This document shows, piece after piece, positions 27,062 through 36,758 of a DNA stretch of 64,000 nucleotides. The translations under genes and the position numbers were made by a program. This DNA is from an uncultured Desulfobacteraceae bacterium (lineage in GTDB: Bacteria > Desulfobacterota > Desulfobacteria > Desulfobacterales > UBA5852). The notes beneath the pieces are model-generated. The model was given only the letters and a program-made list of their open reading frames with translations. It had not been told where the DNA came from and ran no database searches. Every line of letters begins with the position of its first letter. The stretch's first letter is position 1. Location: contig CAJXSL010000004.1 in assembly GCA_913060875.1 (NCBI GenBank), positions 124,001 through 188,000 of the forward strand, read 5' to 3'.

Positions 27062-27475
27062 GGTTTTCCCCTTTTCGGTACGGAATCGCTTGAAGCTGCG
27101 CTATCCTCGGCCGTGGCCGGTCATATGAGCTTAACCTGGGCACCCCCTCCCCATGGGGCATGCCACGCATGAACCCAATTTTTTATAGAAAACAAGGGGG
27201 CTTGTCAACGAGGGAAATCGTCGCTATTGGAGAGCGAGAGACCTGATTTCACCATTTGTCCTTGGCAACTGCCGACAGCCATTGAGATCAATGTGCCGGG
27301 CCAATATGACCATCTGCCGGCAAAAGACATAGGGTTAAACCAGGTTTCTCCATAAGTCGTATTGGCTTTGTAAAAGAATACGCTCTGGTAAGCAGGCCCC
27401 AGAAAAAGGATCCCACCCTATCCCTGCCTGCTGTTCGATTGGGGCCGCACGGTTAAAAAACAACGCCCCCCTTCC

Positions 27476-27512
27476 TTTGCGATATTTCACAATAACTTTT
27501 GCGCTATTTCGC
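27476..27512 (+). promoter_or_regulatory. Direct repeats, possible enhancer for the porin promoter
   Basis: TTTGCGATATTTCAC (27476-27490) and TTTGCGCTATTTCGC (27498-27512) are 22 bases apart, two helical turns, and 53-90 bases upstream of the sigma-54 promoter. No gene is recognised in the 640-base gap 27062-27704. Confidence 0.4.
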
Positions 27513-27564
27513 GATTCCTTCACTCCAGAATCGAAAACTTCAATATTTACAGACATCTTCAAAC

Positions 27565-27580
27565 TGGCACGCATACTGCT
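27565..27580 (+). promoter_or_regulatory. Sigma-54 promoter of the porin gene
   Basis: TGGCACGCATACTGCT matches TGGCACG-N4-TTGCW at all but one position; about 125 bases before the start codon. Confidence 0.8.
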
Positions 27581-27704
27581 TGGAAACAATTCATAAGGTT
27601 GCGATGTCATTCGGCCCTTCAGATCAAGGCCGAGTGGATCGATAGGGGTTAGGTATAAGTGTATGGTTTGATCGTTACCCATTAACACCCAAGGAGGAAT
27701 ACGA

Positions 27705-29000
27705 ATGAAGAAGTTTTCGATTCTGGCACTGGCCGCTGTTCTGGTCATTGCCCTGACTGTTCCGGCCGCCGCGTTGGAGAACGAATTCGGTGGTTACTGG
27801 CGTACCCGTTTTATGAACCAGGGACACTTCAACGGTGAAGACGACGACGCCACCAACCTGCGCCGGACCGACACCCGGACCCGTCTCTACTACACTGCCA
27901 AGCTTAACGACAACCTGAAGTTCGTCAACAAATTCGAGATGGACGCGGTCTGGGGCGACCCAACGGGTTATGGCCGTGTCGGCGCCGACGCGATCGCGGT
28001 CGAAGTCAAGAACAGCTATGCGGATTTCAACCTGGGCCCGGTCAACGTCACCGTGGGTGTGCAGCCCTACGCCCTGTTCCGTGAATTCTACATTTCCGAC
28101 GATGCCTCCGGCATCATCGCCCGCTGGAAAGTGCTGGACAACGTGGTTCTGGCCGGTTCCTGGCTGAAAAACTTCGAAGGCGGCGCCGGCACGGGCAACA
28201 ACGAAGACATCGACGCCTACACCCTGAGCTCGGCGATCTACTTCAGCGAAAACATCTCCATCAAACCCAGCATTTCCTACTCGCGTTCTTCCGAGCTGAA
28301 CACCCTCGCCGGTCTCGGCCTCTTTGCCAATGTCCCGGGCACGGCTGTCATCACACCCGGCTTCTGGGGCGAAGTGGAACTGTTCACCTACGGGTTTGAT
28401 TTCGATGCGTCCTTCGACAACTTCGGCATCTGGGCCACCCTCGTGGGCCAGACCGGTGACGTCGAACAGAATACGGCCGGTCTCAGCGACCTGGATCTCA
28501 AAGGCTGGCTGGTCGCCGTCGGCGGCAGCGTCGGCTTCGACATGTTCGACATCCACGGCCAGGTCATGTACACCCCGGGCGACGACGATGCGCTTGACAG
28601 CGACATCGACACGTTCTTCTGCCCCAGCGGCTCCTACTACTGGTCGGAAATCATGGGTCTGGGGATCTTCGACAACAACAACCCCGTCAACACCCCGGGC
28701 GACCATGTCCAGAACGTAATGGCCGTCAACCTGGGTACCACCATCAAACCCATGGACAAACTGAAAGTGACCGTGGATCTGTGGTATGCCGAACTGGAAG
28801 AAGACGTCGTTTTCGCTCCTGGTGTTGAAGAAGACGAACTGGGGACCGAGCTGGACGTCAAGGTCACCTATGAACTCGTGGAAGGCCTGAACCTGGATCT
28901 GGTCGGCGCTTACCTGTGGGCCGGCGATGCCATTTCCGCTGATGGCGACAACGACGACGATCCATATGAGTTCGGCGCTCGCCTGAGCCTCAGCTTCTAA
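27705..29000 (+). CDS. Outer-membrane beta-barrel porin
   Basis: 431 residues. Signal peptide MKKFSILALAAVLVIALTVP ending AAA. The mature protein has alternating hydrophobic/polar strands, abundant Tyr/Trp/Asp/Gly (YWRTRFMNQGHFN, YYTAKLNDNLKFVNKFEMD, VTVGVQPYALFREFYI) and ends in Phe (FGARLSLSF), the recognition signal for outer-membrane insertion. Cysteine is almost absent. The sequence is of the type annotated in sulfate reducers as a general or alginate-export-like porin. AAGGAGG lies before the start. Sigma-54 control, a likely activator gene 325 bases downstream on the other strand, and a strong terminator behind it suggest a regulated, highly expressed solute channel; the solute is unknown. 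Confidence 0.9.
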   Translation: MKKFSILALAAVLVIALTVPAAALENEFGGYWRTRFMNQGHFNGEDDDATNLRRTDTRTRLYYTAKLNDNLKFVNKFEMDAVWGDPTGYGRVGADAIAVEVKNSYADFNLGPVNVTVGVQPYALFREFYISDDASGIIARWKVLDNVVLAGSWLKNFEGGAGTGNNEDIDAYTLSSAIYFSENISIKPSISYSRSSELNTLAGLGLFANVPGTAVITPGFWGEVELFTYGFDFDASFDNFGIWATLVGQTGDVEQNTAGLSDLDLKGWLVAVGGSVGFDMFDIHGQVMYTPGDDDALDSDIDTFFCPSGSYYWSEIMGLGIFDNNNPVNTPGDHVQNVMAVNLGTTIKPMDKLKVTVDLWYAELEEDVVFAPGVEEDELGTELDVKVTYELVEGLNLDLVGAYLWAGDAISADGDNDDDPYEFGARLSLSF

Positions 29001-29041
29001 CGCTCCCGTATCGCCATCACTGCAGCCTCAGCCCCTGTTAC

Positions 29042-29080
29042 GGCCGGGAGAGAACCTTTAACTCTTTCCCGGCCTTTTTT
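29042..29080 (+). terminator. Rho-independent terminator of the porin
   Basis: GGCCGGGA pairs with TTCCCGGCC and is followed by six Ts (29075-29080). The rest of the gap to 29324 shows nothing recognised. Confidence 0.9.
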
Positions 29081-29324
29081 AGGGCGTTGCTTGAACAAAT
29101 ATCGGAGCAATATCCCCTTGTACAGTTTTAAGTGGCCACAAGACTATCGCCGCTACATTATCACCGACAATGGAAAAGGCGTGCCTACATAACCCGGAAA
29201 CCAGCTTAAGGCGCTGTCTTCCTCACCGTAGATCCATGTGGCGATGACTTCCCGCCACCTCTTCGCAAAGGGCCTTGTCTCATCATGGCGGTCGCCAAAA
29301 TCCTGGATTGAGAATCAGCTATCA

Positions 29325-30869
29325 TCACGCGGAATTTTTCTGTCTGAAGGGAATACCCAGTTTGATCATACGGCTGCGCAGGGTACTGGGGTTGATGCCC
29401 AAGAAATTTGCCGCCCCGTTCGGCCCGTGGATGCGGCCGTTGGTCAGTCGCAGGGCATTGCGTATGTGGTTTGCCATCACGCCCTCCAGGGAGCCGGGCA
29501 GGGAATCATCCGGCCCGGGTTCCAACGCCGAGACGGCCCGGTGCTGGGGCTGGGGTAACAGGCCCTGAAATGACAGCCGGGCTCCCCGGGCCAGCAGCAA
29601 AGCCCGTTCGACCGCGTTCTCCAACTCCCGCACATTGCCGGGCCAGTCATAGCAAGTGAGGCGGTCAATTTCCTTTTGCGCCACCACAGGGATAGGATGC
29701 AGACCCAAATCCCGGCATTTGCGCTCCAGGAAATGCGTGACCAACTGAGGGACGTCGTCAATCCGCTGCCGCAACGGCGGGATGTGGATTGGGAAAACGT
29801 TAATCCGAAACCACAGGTCCTGCCGAAAAGTTCCGGCTGTGACCATTTCCGCCAGATCCCGGTGGGTGGCGGCAATCATACGAATATCGATGGGCATGCT
29901 TTCCGTACCGCCGACCCGTTCAATCTCACCGGACTCGAGCACCCGCAGCAGTTTGACTTGAGCCTCCGGGGGCAATTCGCCGATTTCATCCAGAAAGATC
30001 GTCCCGCCGTGGGCCCGTTCGAACCAGCCCGGCCGACGGCGCAGAGCACCGGTAAAGGCTCCTTTTTCGTGACCGAAGAGCTCGCTGTCGATCAACGAGG
30101 CGGGAATTGCCCCGCAGTTGACTTTCTTCATGGGGCCGGCCGCCCGGGGCGATAGCCCGTGGATCGCATCGGCAATGACTTCCTTGCCCACGCCGGTTTC
30201 TCCCAGCAGGAGCACCGGCGTGCGGACTCTGGCGACACTGCGGGCCAGCGTCATGACATCCTGAAGGCCGCTATCGGCCCCGACGATCTTATTTCCACCA
30301 GAGGCCGGCAGTTGCTCATCGCAGGAGACCAGCGGGGATTCGGACGCCGTATTGTTGATATCGCCCCTATTTTTCATGGCACTGGCCAGAGCTATCTCGA
30401 AAGGCTTGCGCAGAAGCGCTAGACGCTCGGCATGAACGGGCTGAAAGATTTCGCTCAAGCCCGCCTCCACGGCCAGCACCCCGAAACCGCCATCTTCCAG
30501 TCGTAGCGTCATGCCCAAATAGCCTGCCGGCTGTTTTTCATGGTAGCGGGACCAATCCTGTGCCATCGGATCCCTATCGGGGGCGTTGATAATCCTCTCC
30601 CGCAGGTCCAACAGCTCGGTGACCATTTTTCGCCGCGACGCTGCCGAAAGCGGCACACTGTAGGTACAGCGCACACCGCCACCGTTGCCGTCCGCCCGGG
30701 CAATCACGTTAATTCGTCCGCGAGAACTATCCAGTGCACTCAGATACAATGATTCTGCCGGCATGTACTGGCGGAGATACTGGAGCGTCTGAAAAAGCGC
30801 CTGCTCGATGCGGAAACTGCCGCAAATCAGCAGGGTCGCTTCATGGAAAAAGGCGTCCTGGTCGCTCAT
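29325..30869 (-). CDS. Sigma-54-dependent activator with GAF-like sensor
   Basis: 514 residues. Residues 1-165 form a GAF-like ligand domain ([22 protein letters not shown]), followed by an AAA+ domain with Walker A GETGVGKE, the sigma-54 loop [12 protein letters not shown], Walker [12 protein letters not shown], and a C-terminal Fis-type helix-turn-helix ([24 protein letters not shown]). There is no receiver domain, so it probably senses a small molecule directly (NorR/FhlA style). It lies 49 bases behind a TetR gene in the same direction and is convergent with the porin gene, whose sigma-54 promoter is the obvious nearby target. AAGGA precedes the start. Confidence 0.92.
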   Translation of the reverse strand: MSDQDAFFHEATLLICGSFRIEQALFQTLQYLRQYMPAESLYLSALDSSRGRINVIARADGNGGGVRCTYSVPLSAASRRKMVTELLDLRERIINAPDRDPMAQDWSRYHEKQPAGYLGMTLRLEDGGFGVLAVEAGLSEIFQPVHAERLALLRKPFEIALASAMKNRGDINNTASESPLVSCDEQLPASGGNKIVGADSGLQDVMTLARSVARVRTPVLLLGETGVGKEVIADAIHGLSPRAAGPMKKVNCGAIPASLIDSELFGHEKGAFTGALRRRPGWFERAHGGTIFLDEIGELPPEAQVKLLRVLESGEIERVGGTESMPIDIRMIAATHRDLAEMVTAGTFRQDLWFRINVFPIHIPPLRQRIDDVPQLVTHFLERKCRDLGLHPIPVVAQKEIDRLTCYDWPGNVRELENAVERALLLARGARLSFQGLLPQPQHRAVSALEPGPDDSLPGSLEGVMANHIRNALRLTNGRIHGPNGAANFLGINPSTLRSRMIKLGIPFRQKNSA

Positions 30870-30917
30870 CCTTCATTCCTTATTGCGGGTGCGGTCCGTG
30901 GTGGGCCGCCTCCAATT

Positions 30918-31586
30918 TCAACAATCCGGACGGGGGTTGTCCGGGATCATCGATGTAGTTTCCAGATCTTCAAAAAGCCGGTCGAGGCTTTGTTCAACCA
31001 GCGGCAAAATCTCCTCCAGACAAACCTGACGCTGGCCAGCCTTGCCGAATAAAATGGGCGCCCCTTCTATGAAGAAGCCAATCATGACAACACACTTTTC
31101 CAAATCATGACGCGCGGCCCCTGGAAAGACCCGGGCCAACAAATCCGCCAGCAACTCCCCGGTCGCCGTCCTGGTTTTTGACAGGGCATCGGCGATCAAA
31201 GCATCATGACATGCCATGGCCTGTATCTCACGTTTTAAATGCTGGTCGTCCGGTTGCAACTTGTGCCGAATCCCCCGGGTGACAGACGCCATGACCCCCT
31301 CCCGGGTGGACTCTGAACCAGCGATGAACGGATCATCCGTGGTTTTGAATTTCTCCAGCAGATCATCAAAAAACGCGTAAACCAGCTCTTCTTTGTTGGA
31401 GAAATGGTAGGTGAGGTTGCCGACGCTGATACCGCACTTATCCGCCAGCGTCCGCATGGTCAGACCGCCGTACCCAGATTCGATCAGGATTTCCCGCAAT
31501 CCGTCCAGAATCCTTTGACGGGTTTTTTCAGAACGTTGCTGCTTAGGATTTTTACCCCTACTTTCAGGTGTCGATATCCTGGCCAT
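30918..31586 (-). CDS. TetR-family transcriptional regulator
   Basis: 222 residues with a TetR DNA-binding domain at about 15-65: QRSEKTRQRILDGLREILIE, GGLTMRTLADKCGISVGNLTYHFSNKEELVYAFF. The C-terminal ligand domain is not assignable. AAGGA lies eight bases before the start. A perfect 7-2-7 inverted repeat sits between the -35 and -10 boxes of its own promoter, so autorepression is likely. Co-directional with the sigma-54 activator, it may control that gene too. Confidence 0.92.
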   Translation of the reverse strand: MARISTPESRGKNPKQQRSEKTRQRILDGLREILIESGYGGLTMRTLADKCGISVGNLTYHFSNKEELVYAFFDDLLEKFKTTDDPFIAGSESTREGVMASVTRGIRHKLQPDDQHLKREIQAMACHDALIADALSKTRTATGELLADLLARVFPGAARHDLEKCVVMIGFFIEGAPILFGKAGQRQVCLEEILPLVEQSLDRLFEDLETTSMIPDNPRPDC

Positions 31587-31630
31587 CAGAATTTCCTTAA
31601 TGTGATTAACACCATTAAATAAAGTGCAGT

Positions 31631-31661
31631 ATTATTTTAGTACATTTGTACTATTTTTCAA
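31631..31661 (-). promoter_or_regulatory. TetR promoter with overlapping operator
   Basis: On the minus strand TTGAAA (31656-31661) and AATAAT (31631-31636) with 19-base spacing enclose TAGTACATTTGTACTA (31638-31653), a perfect 7-bp inverted repeat with a 2-base spacer. It lies 45-75 bases before the TetR start. Confidence 0.65.
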
Positions 31662-31815
31662 GATGAATTTCATCTCTCCTCAAGACGCTGACGGTCAGTC
31701 TTTTCCTATTCCGGAAAGGAACGCACCGACGGTAAAGAAGGACAGGGCTAAATGACGTGCAAGAAAATCCGATTACCGATTCGTATCAAGTGGAGGAAGG
31801 GTTGTATGGAAGGGG

Positions 31816-32208
31816 TTATTTAACGGGGGGATCCGACCGCCGGCAGCGCCAGGCATAAAACCCGGCCCCGACGAGCGCGCCGAGGGCGTCCGCCACCAGG
31901 TCCCACCCGTCGGCCATTCGTTCCGGCACGAAGGACTGGTGCCATTCATCGCTCAGGCCAAACAGGACGGCAAACAGGAAACCGGCCAGGAAAACGGCCG
32001 AAGCCCCCTGCAAAACCCGCAGAGTCGCCCCGGCGCGGCAGGCCAGAAACCCCATGACGGCATAGGCCGCCAGATGGGCGAATTTATCCTGCAGGGGCAG
32101 ATCCGGCCCCATGTCCGGTGACGGCAGGGACGATTGGATGAACATCAGCAGGCAATAACCCGCCAGAAGGGACCAGGCGATGACCGGATGACGCAGGGAG
32201 AGGTTCAC
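31816..32208 (-). CDS. VanZ-like membrane protein
   Basis: 130 residues with four hydrophobic helices and the VanZ signature: LQDKFAHLAAYAVMGFLAC in helix 2, and LFGLSDEWHQSFVPERMADGWDLVADALGALVG near the end. The family is linked to glycopeptide tolerance and envelope functions, without a defined activity for most members. I chose the GTG at 32208 because the earlier GTG at 32232 lies inside the hairpin that ends thrS; ribosome sites are poor for both. It follows thrS by 64 bases. Confidence 0.8.
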   Translation of the reverse strand: MNLSLRHPVIAWSLLAGYCLLMFIQSSLPSPDMGPDLPLQDKFAHLAAYAVMGFLACRAGATLRVLQGASAVFLAGFLFAVLFGLSDEWHQSFVPERMADGWDLVADALGALVGAGFYAWRCRRSDPPVK

Positions 32209-32221
32209 TTTATTCTTCTTC

Positions 32222-32249
32222 AAGGGGGCCACAGGCTTCAGGCCCCCTT
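32222..32249 (-). terminator. Hairpin behind thrS
   Basis: AAGGGGGCC pairs with GGCCCCCTT (9 bp perfect, 10-base loop). There is no T-run, so it may attenuate rather than end transcription into the VanZ gene. Confidence 0.5.
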
Positions 32250-32272
32250 GCCGTTATCGACAGCCATCAGCG

Positions 32273-34189
32273 CTAGTCGCCAAAAATGGTGAGATCCAGC
32301 TTCCGGTTCCGTATGTGAGCCAGAACAGTATCCAGGAACGCGTCCCGGCTGACGCCGTAGCGCACCTTGCCGTCAAGGGTTCGCACCGCAAGTGTATCGG
32401 CCGCCTGTTCCTTGGCACCAATGGTCAGGATCAGCGGAATCTGGCGCAATTGCGACTCCCGCACCTTCTTGTTCAGGCTCTCGGCCCGGTCGTCCAGCTC
32501 GACCCGCAGACCGGCGGCGGCCAGGTCGTCCCGCACCGACCCCGCGTAGGGGGCCAGGTCGTCGTTGATGGGCAGCACCACCGCCTGCACCGGAGTCATC
32601 CAAAGCGGATACTTGCCGGCAAAATGCTCGATGAGGATGCCAAAAAAGCGTTCGAGGGACCCCAGCACGGTCCGGTGGATCATGATGGGACGCTGGCGCT
32701 GGTTGTCACGGTCCACGTAATTCAGGTCGAACCGCTCAGGGAGCGACATGTCCAGTTGGATCGTGCCGCATTGCCAGGTGCGGCCCAGGGCGTCTTTGAT
32801 ATGAATGTCGATTTTAGGGCCGTAGAAGGCGCCGTCCCCTTCGTTCAACTGATAGTCGGCATGGTAGCTCTCCAAAGCCGACCGTAAACCATTGGTGGCG
32901 ATCTCCCACTGTTCGTCGGTGCCGATGCTTTTTTCCGGGCGGGTGGACAACTCAAGGTGAAACCCGAGCCCGAAGGCGCCGTAAATGATCTCCACCAGAC
33001 GCAGTACGCCCAGAATTTCCGCTTCGATCTGATCAGGGGTCATGAAAATGTGGGCATCGTCCTGGTGGAAGGCCCGCACCCGGAAAAGTCCGGACAGAAC
33101 CCCGCTCATTTCATGGCGGTGAACCAGGCCGATCTCTGCGGCCCGCAGCGGCAGTTCCCGGTAAGAGTGGGGGCGGTTTTTATAAAGGAGCATGCCCCCC
33201 GGGCAATTCATGGGCTTGATGGCATACTCGATGTCGTCCACCACGGTGGTATACATGTTTTCCCGATAATTTTCCCAGTGACCGCTGCGCTCCCATAATT
33301 TCCGCTGGAGCATGATGGGGGTCTTGGTCTCGACATAGCCGGCGGCCTGGTGCGCTTCACGCCAGAAGTCCAGCAAGAGGTTCCACATCACCATGCCTTT
33401 GGGGTGGAAAAAAGGCATCCCGGGGGCTTCGTCGTGAAAGCTGAAAAGCTCCTGGGCCTCGCCGATTTTGCGATGGTTGCGCTTGCGGGCTTCTTCCAGA
33501 AAGGTCAGATAGGCTTTCAGAGCCTTTTTGTCGAAATAGGCCGTGCCATAGACCCGCTGCAGCTGGGCCTTGCTCTGATCGGCCCGCCAGTAGGCGCCGG
33601 ACACTTTCATCAGCTTGAAGGCTTTGACAAAACCGGTGTGAGGCACATGCGGCCCCCGGCAAAGGTCGACAAATTCGCCCTGCCGGTAAAGGGAAATGGT
33701 CCTATCCGGAAGGTCTTCAATCATTTCCAGCTTGTAGGGCTCGTCTTTGTAGAGTACCAGGGCATCCGTTTTGCTGATGTCTTCCCGGCGGATGGGCAAT
33801 TTTTCCTTGACGATCTTGCGCATCTCAGCTTCGATTTTCGCAAAATCATCTTCCGAAATCGGCTCCATATCGATATCGTAATAAAATCCGTCATCGATAA
33901 CCGGACCAATGGTCAGCTTCGCCTTGTCGTTCAGGCGCAATATGGCCTGGGCCATGACATGGGCCGCACTGTGCCGCATGATATCCAGCGCCTCTTCATC
34001 CCGGGTGGTGATCAGCCGCAGGGCCGCGTCCGCATCGATGGGCCGGTAGATATCCTGCAATTGCCCGTCAAGCTCCATGGCCACACAATCACGCGCCAGC
34101 CCCTCAGAGATGGACCGGGCAACCTCCAGCCCGGTGGGTGCCGTTTCAAACTTCTTTATGCTCCCGTCAGGAAGTGTTATATTAACCAT
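32273..34189 (-). CDS. thrS: Threonyl-tRNA synthetase
   Basis: 638 residues, the full bacterial length. N-terminal TGS domain (MVNITLPDGSIKKFETAPTG), the editing/SAD domain with the zinc-like motif HSAAHVMAQAI and the later HTGFVKAFKLMKVSGAYWRAD, class II catalytic motifs (motif 2 region RHEMSGVLSGLFRVRAFHQDDAHIF, the Zn-binding Cys in KPMNCPGGMLLY, motif 3 MIHRTVLGSLERFFGIL) and the anticodon-binding domain at the C-terminus. It charges tRNA-Thr. GAGG lies five bases before the start. The usual infC-rpmI-rplT neighbours are not here, so thrS stands apart from the IF3 operon. Confidence 0.98.
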   Translation of the reverse strand: MVNITLPDGSIKKFETAPTGLEVARSISEGLARDCVAMELDGQLQDIYRPIDADAALRLITTRDEEALDIMRHSAAHVMAQAILRLNDKAKLTIGPVIDDGFYYDIDMEPISEDDFAKIEAEMRKIVKEKLPIRREDISKTDALVLYKDEPYKLEMIEDLPDRTISLYRQGEFVDLCRGPHVPHTGFVKAFKLMKVSGAYWRADQSKAQLQRVYGTAYFDKKALKAYLTFLEEARKRNHRKIGEAQELFSFHDEAPGMPFFHPKGMVMWNLLLDFWREAHQAAGYVETKTPIMLQRKLWERSGHWENYRENMYTTVVDDIEYAIKPMNCPGGMLLYKNRPHSYRELPLRAAEIGLVHRHEMSGVLSGLFRVRAFHQDDAHIFMTPDQIEAEILGVLRLVEIIYGAFGLGFHLELSTRPEKSIGTDEQWEIATNGLRSALESYHADYQLNEGDGAFYGPKIDIHIKDALGRTWQCGTIQLDMSLPERFDLNYVDRDNQRQRPIMIHRTVLGSLERFFGILIEHFAGKYPLWMTPVQAVVLPINDDLAPYAGSVRDDLAAAGLRVELDDRAESLNKKVRESQLRQIPLILTIGAKEQAADTLAVRTLDGKVRYGVSRDAFLDTVLAHIRNRKLDLTIFGD

Positions 34190-34290
34190 TGTGTCCTCGC
34201 TTCATTGGGAATCGTAGATTGCCGCAGTTACCGCTGGCGATAGCAAATTTAGAAATTTAAGTGAAAGCACAGAGTGGGTCAAGCAAAATC

Positions 34291-35439
34291 ATGGTTAAAT
34301 CAACACCGGATGGCTATCAACTGATCGAACAACCCAAGGAACTGGCCACCGCCGCCCGGCAACTGGCCGCTGCAAAGGCGATCGCCTTCGATCTTGAAGC
34401 GGACTCCATGTATCATTTCCAGGAAAAAGTGTGCCTGATTCAAATCGCCACCCATAAAGAAACCCTGGTCATCGACCCGCTTAAAATTAACGACCTCGCG
34501 CCCCTGAAACCGGTAATGGCCAACCACCGCATTCGCAAGGTACTCCATGGCGCCGATTACGACATTCGTTCGCTGTATCGTGATTTCGGCATCGAGGTTA
34601 ACAACCTTTTCGACACGGAACTTGCGTCGCGTTTTTTAGGCATCCACGAAACCGGACTGGATGCGGTTCTTCAGAATCGATTCGGCATTCAGCTGGACAA
34701 GAAGTTTCAACGCAAGGACTGGTCCAAACGCCCCCTGCCCGAAGCCATGATGAATTATGCGGCCGGGGACGTCCATCACCTTCTTCCGCTATCAGCCGTT
34801 ATTGAAAAGGAACTGCGTGAAAAAGGGCGCCTCACGTGGGTGCGGGAAGAATGCGACCTGTTGAGCCAGGTCCGGCCGGCCGAGCCGAACCATACGCCGC
34901 TGTTTCTCAACTTCAAAGGCGCCGGCCGGCTGAAGCCCCGCAACCTGGCCACACTGGAGTCCCTGCTGCAGTGCCGACGCCGGCTGGCCAAAGCCAAGGA
35001 CCGTCCTCTGTTCAAAGTCTTTTCCAACAAATCCCTGATGGCGCTCGCAACGGCCATGCCTACGACGCCCGCGGCGTTGGAACGCTCGGAGGCCCTCAGT
35101 CCGAAACAGGTCAAAATCCACGGGCAGGCCCTTCTGAAAGCCATCCGTGTGGCCCAGGACCTCCCCGCCCCAAAACTGCCGGTCTATCCGCGTCAGCGGT
35201 CGCCTCGCCTGCCGGCAAGGGTGCCGGAGCGTGTGGCCGCGCTGAAAGAATGGCGTGATAAAAAAGCGGAAGACCTGGGACTCGACCCCGGTTTAATGCT
35301 CAACAAAGCCCTGATGCAGGCCATCGCCATCCAGCATCCCCAGCGCATTGCGGACCTGAAGGCCATCTCTGATCTGCATCGATGGCGACAGGAGGTTTTC
35401 GGCCGGGATATTGTGGGCATCATGAAAGGCGTCCGATAG
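34291..35439 (+). CDS. rnd: Ribonuclease D-type 3'-5' exonuclease
   Basis: 382 residues. DEDD exonuclease domain: motif I IAFDLEADSM (Asp, Glu), motif II VLHGADYDIRSLYRDF (Asp), motif III MNYAAGDVHHLLPL (Asp, with Tyr for the DEDDy type). An HRDC domain follows at about 205-290 and a second HRDC-like segment near the end (ALKEWRDKKAEDLGLDPGLML). It trims the 3' ends of tRNA precursors and other small RNAs. A GTG at 34261 is an alternative start; neither has a clear ribosome site. It is divergent from thrS and 18 bases before the next gene. Confidence 0.93.
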   Translation: MVKSTPDGYQLIEQPKELATAARQLAAAKAIAFDLEADSMYHFQEKVCLIQIATHKETLVIDPLKINDLAPLKPVMANHRIRKVLHGADYDIRSLYRDFGIEVNNLFDTELASRFLGIHETGLDAVLQNRFGIQLDKKFQRKDWSKRPLPEAMMNYAAGDVHHLLPLSAVIEKELREKGRLTWVREECDLLSQVRPAEPNHTPLFLNFKGAGRLKPRNLATLESLLQCRRRLAKAKDRPLFKVFSNKSLMALATAMPTTPAALERSEALSPKQVKIHGQALLKAIRVAQDLPAPKLPVYPRQRSPRLPARVPERVAALKEWRDKKAEDLGLDPGLMLNKALMQAIAIQHPQRIADLKAISDLHRWRQEVFGRDIVGIMKGVR

Positions 35440-35457
35440 ACGCCCCGAAGAGGTTCC

Positions 35458-36084
35458 ATGGAAACCGACATTCATTTTACGTCGTCCAACTGCCGTCTGG
35501 AAGGCCGCCTGCACGCGGGCCGGTCTCAGGCGGTCGTCATCACCCACCCCCATTCCTTGTATGGCGGCAACATGCACAACCCGGTGGTCGAAGCCATTGC
35601 CCACGTTTTCCAGCAGCAGGGCTATACGACGCTGCGCTTTAATTTCCGGGGGGTCGAAGGCAGCCAGGGACGCTACGACGAGGGTATCGGGGAGCAGGAA
35701 GATGTGCGGCAGGCCGTGGCCTATCTGGAACAACGCGGTTACGGCCCGGTGGAATTATCCGGGTATTCCTTTGGCACCTGGGTCAACGCCCATTGCGCCA
35801 CCGGCCGCCTTGCGGATATCCGCATGACCATGGTGTCTCCGCCCACAGCCTTTATGGACTTTCGCGGGGTCCGGCACTTGACCGGTCTGGCCCTGGCTTT
35901 GACCGGCAGTCGAGACGATATCGCCCCGCCGGACATGCTGCAACGGATAATCCCCCTCTGGAATCCGGGGGCCAAACTTGAGGTGTTGCCAGGGGCCGAT
36001 CATTTCTTTTCGCAGCATTTGGAGGCATTGAGCGCAGCACTTGAAAGTGCGCTCGTTTGCCTTGGCGCGGCCCTATCGGATTAG
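35458..36084 (+). CDS. Alpha/beta hydrolase (dienelactone-hydrolase-like)
   Basis: 208 residues of a minimal alpha/beta hydrolase. The nucleophile elbow is GYSFGTW (G-x-S-x-G) at about residue 101; VITHPHSLYGGNMHNPVV supplies the oxyanion region; the acid and histidine are probably in TGSRDDIAPP and PGADHFFSQHLEAL. Many sulfate reducers and enterics carry this small form with the HPHPxxGGxMxN signature; the substrate is unknown. GAGG precedes the start. It is 18 bases behind rnd and probably co-transcribed; its stop abuts the convergent TetR gene. Confidence 0.9.
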   Translation: METDIHFTSSNCRLEGRLHAGRSQAVVITHPHSLYGGNMHNPVVEAIAHVFQQQGYTTLRFNFRGVEGSQGRYDEGIGEQEDVRQAVAYLEQRGYGPVELSGYSFGTWVNAHCATGRLADIRMTMVSPPTAFMDFRGVRHLTGLALALTGSRDDIAPPDMLQRIIPLWNPGAKLEVLPGADHFFSQHLEALSAALESALVCLGAALSD

Positions 36085-36711
36085 TCAGAAAGCCTTCAAT
36101 CCATCGATAAAATGATCCACGGCAAAACCGTACATGGCCAGATGATCATCGCCGGCCAGGAGGGTGTCCTGCATTTTTCGGAAGGGCACTAGTCCGTGTA
36201 AAATCACCCAGAAGAGCAGGGCGTGACGCCGGGTATCCATCGCCTTGAAATGCCCCTGCTGAATTCCGTCCCGCAGGGCCTGTTCCACGACCATGAGGAT
36301 GCGGTTGCCGTGCTGGTCGATCTGCTGCTTGATCTCCGGGGCAAACATGACATCGGCCGCGGAAAGAAAGTAATTGATCACATCGAAGTAATTTTTCTGA
36401 TCCCGGCTGAAATTGAGGTAGGCCTGGGCGATGAGGTGCAGGCTCTCCTTGGCGTCGGTTCCCTTTTCGAGGGCCTGGTGAACATCGTTCAGCAGCAGTT
36501 CAAGGCCTTCTTCCTGAAGAACGGCAAAAATTTCTTCCTTGCTGCGGAAATAAAAATAGATCGTCCCCACGGCAAGCTCTGCCTGGCGTGCGATCTGGTT
36601 GACCGAGATGGCATTCAGGCCTTTGCTGAAGAGCAGTTCCCGGGCCGCGTCCAGAATCTGCCGCCGCCGATGTTCTTTTTCTCTTCTGCGTCGTTGTTTA
36701 ATCCCCATCAT
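36085..36711 (-). CDS. TetR-family regulator
   Basis: 208 residues. N-terminal helix-turn-helix: REKEHRRRQILDAARELLFS, NAISVNQIARQAELAVGTIYFYFRSKEEIF. The basic RRRREKEHRRR start is similar to the TetR at 49703 (GIKERKQREREMRRQQ), so the two are close relatives. It is the distal gene of a minus-strand series SDR, ThDP enzyme, symporter, alcohol dehydrogenase, 47 bases behind the last, and probably regulates that series. Confidence 0.92.
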   Translation of the reverse strand: MMGIKQRRRREKEHRRRQILDAARELLFSKGLNAISVNQIARQAELAVGTIYFYFRSKEEIFAVLQEEGLELLLNDVHQALEKGTDAKESLHLIAQAYLNFSRDQKNYFDVINYFLSAADVMFAPEIKQQIDQHGNRILMVVEQALRDGIQQGHFKAMDTRRHALLFWVILHGLVPFRKMQDTLLAGDDHLAMYGFAVDHFIDGLKAF

Positions 36712-36758
36712 TGCAACCTAATGTCTGGCAGCACCCAAGTGGTGGCATGGGCTTTCGT

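Noticed and set aside
27335-27748. Minus-strand 137-residue open frame upstream of the porin
   Set aside because: It overlaps the porin start, its sigma-54 promoter and ribosome site, has no ribosome site of its own and resembles no family.
32209-32232. Upstream GTG at 32232 as the start of the VanZ-like gene
   Set aside because: It lies inside the hairpin behind thrS; the GTG at 32208 gives a normal family length.
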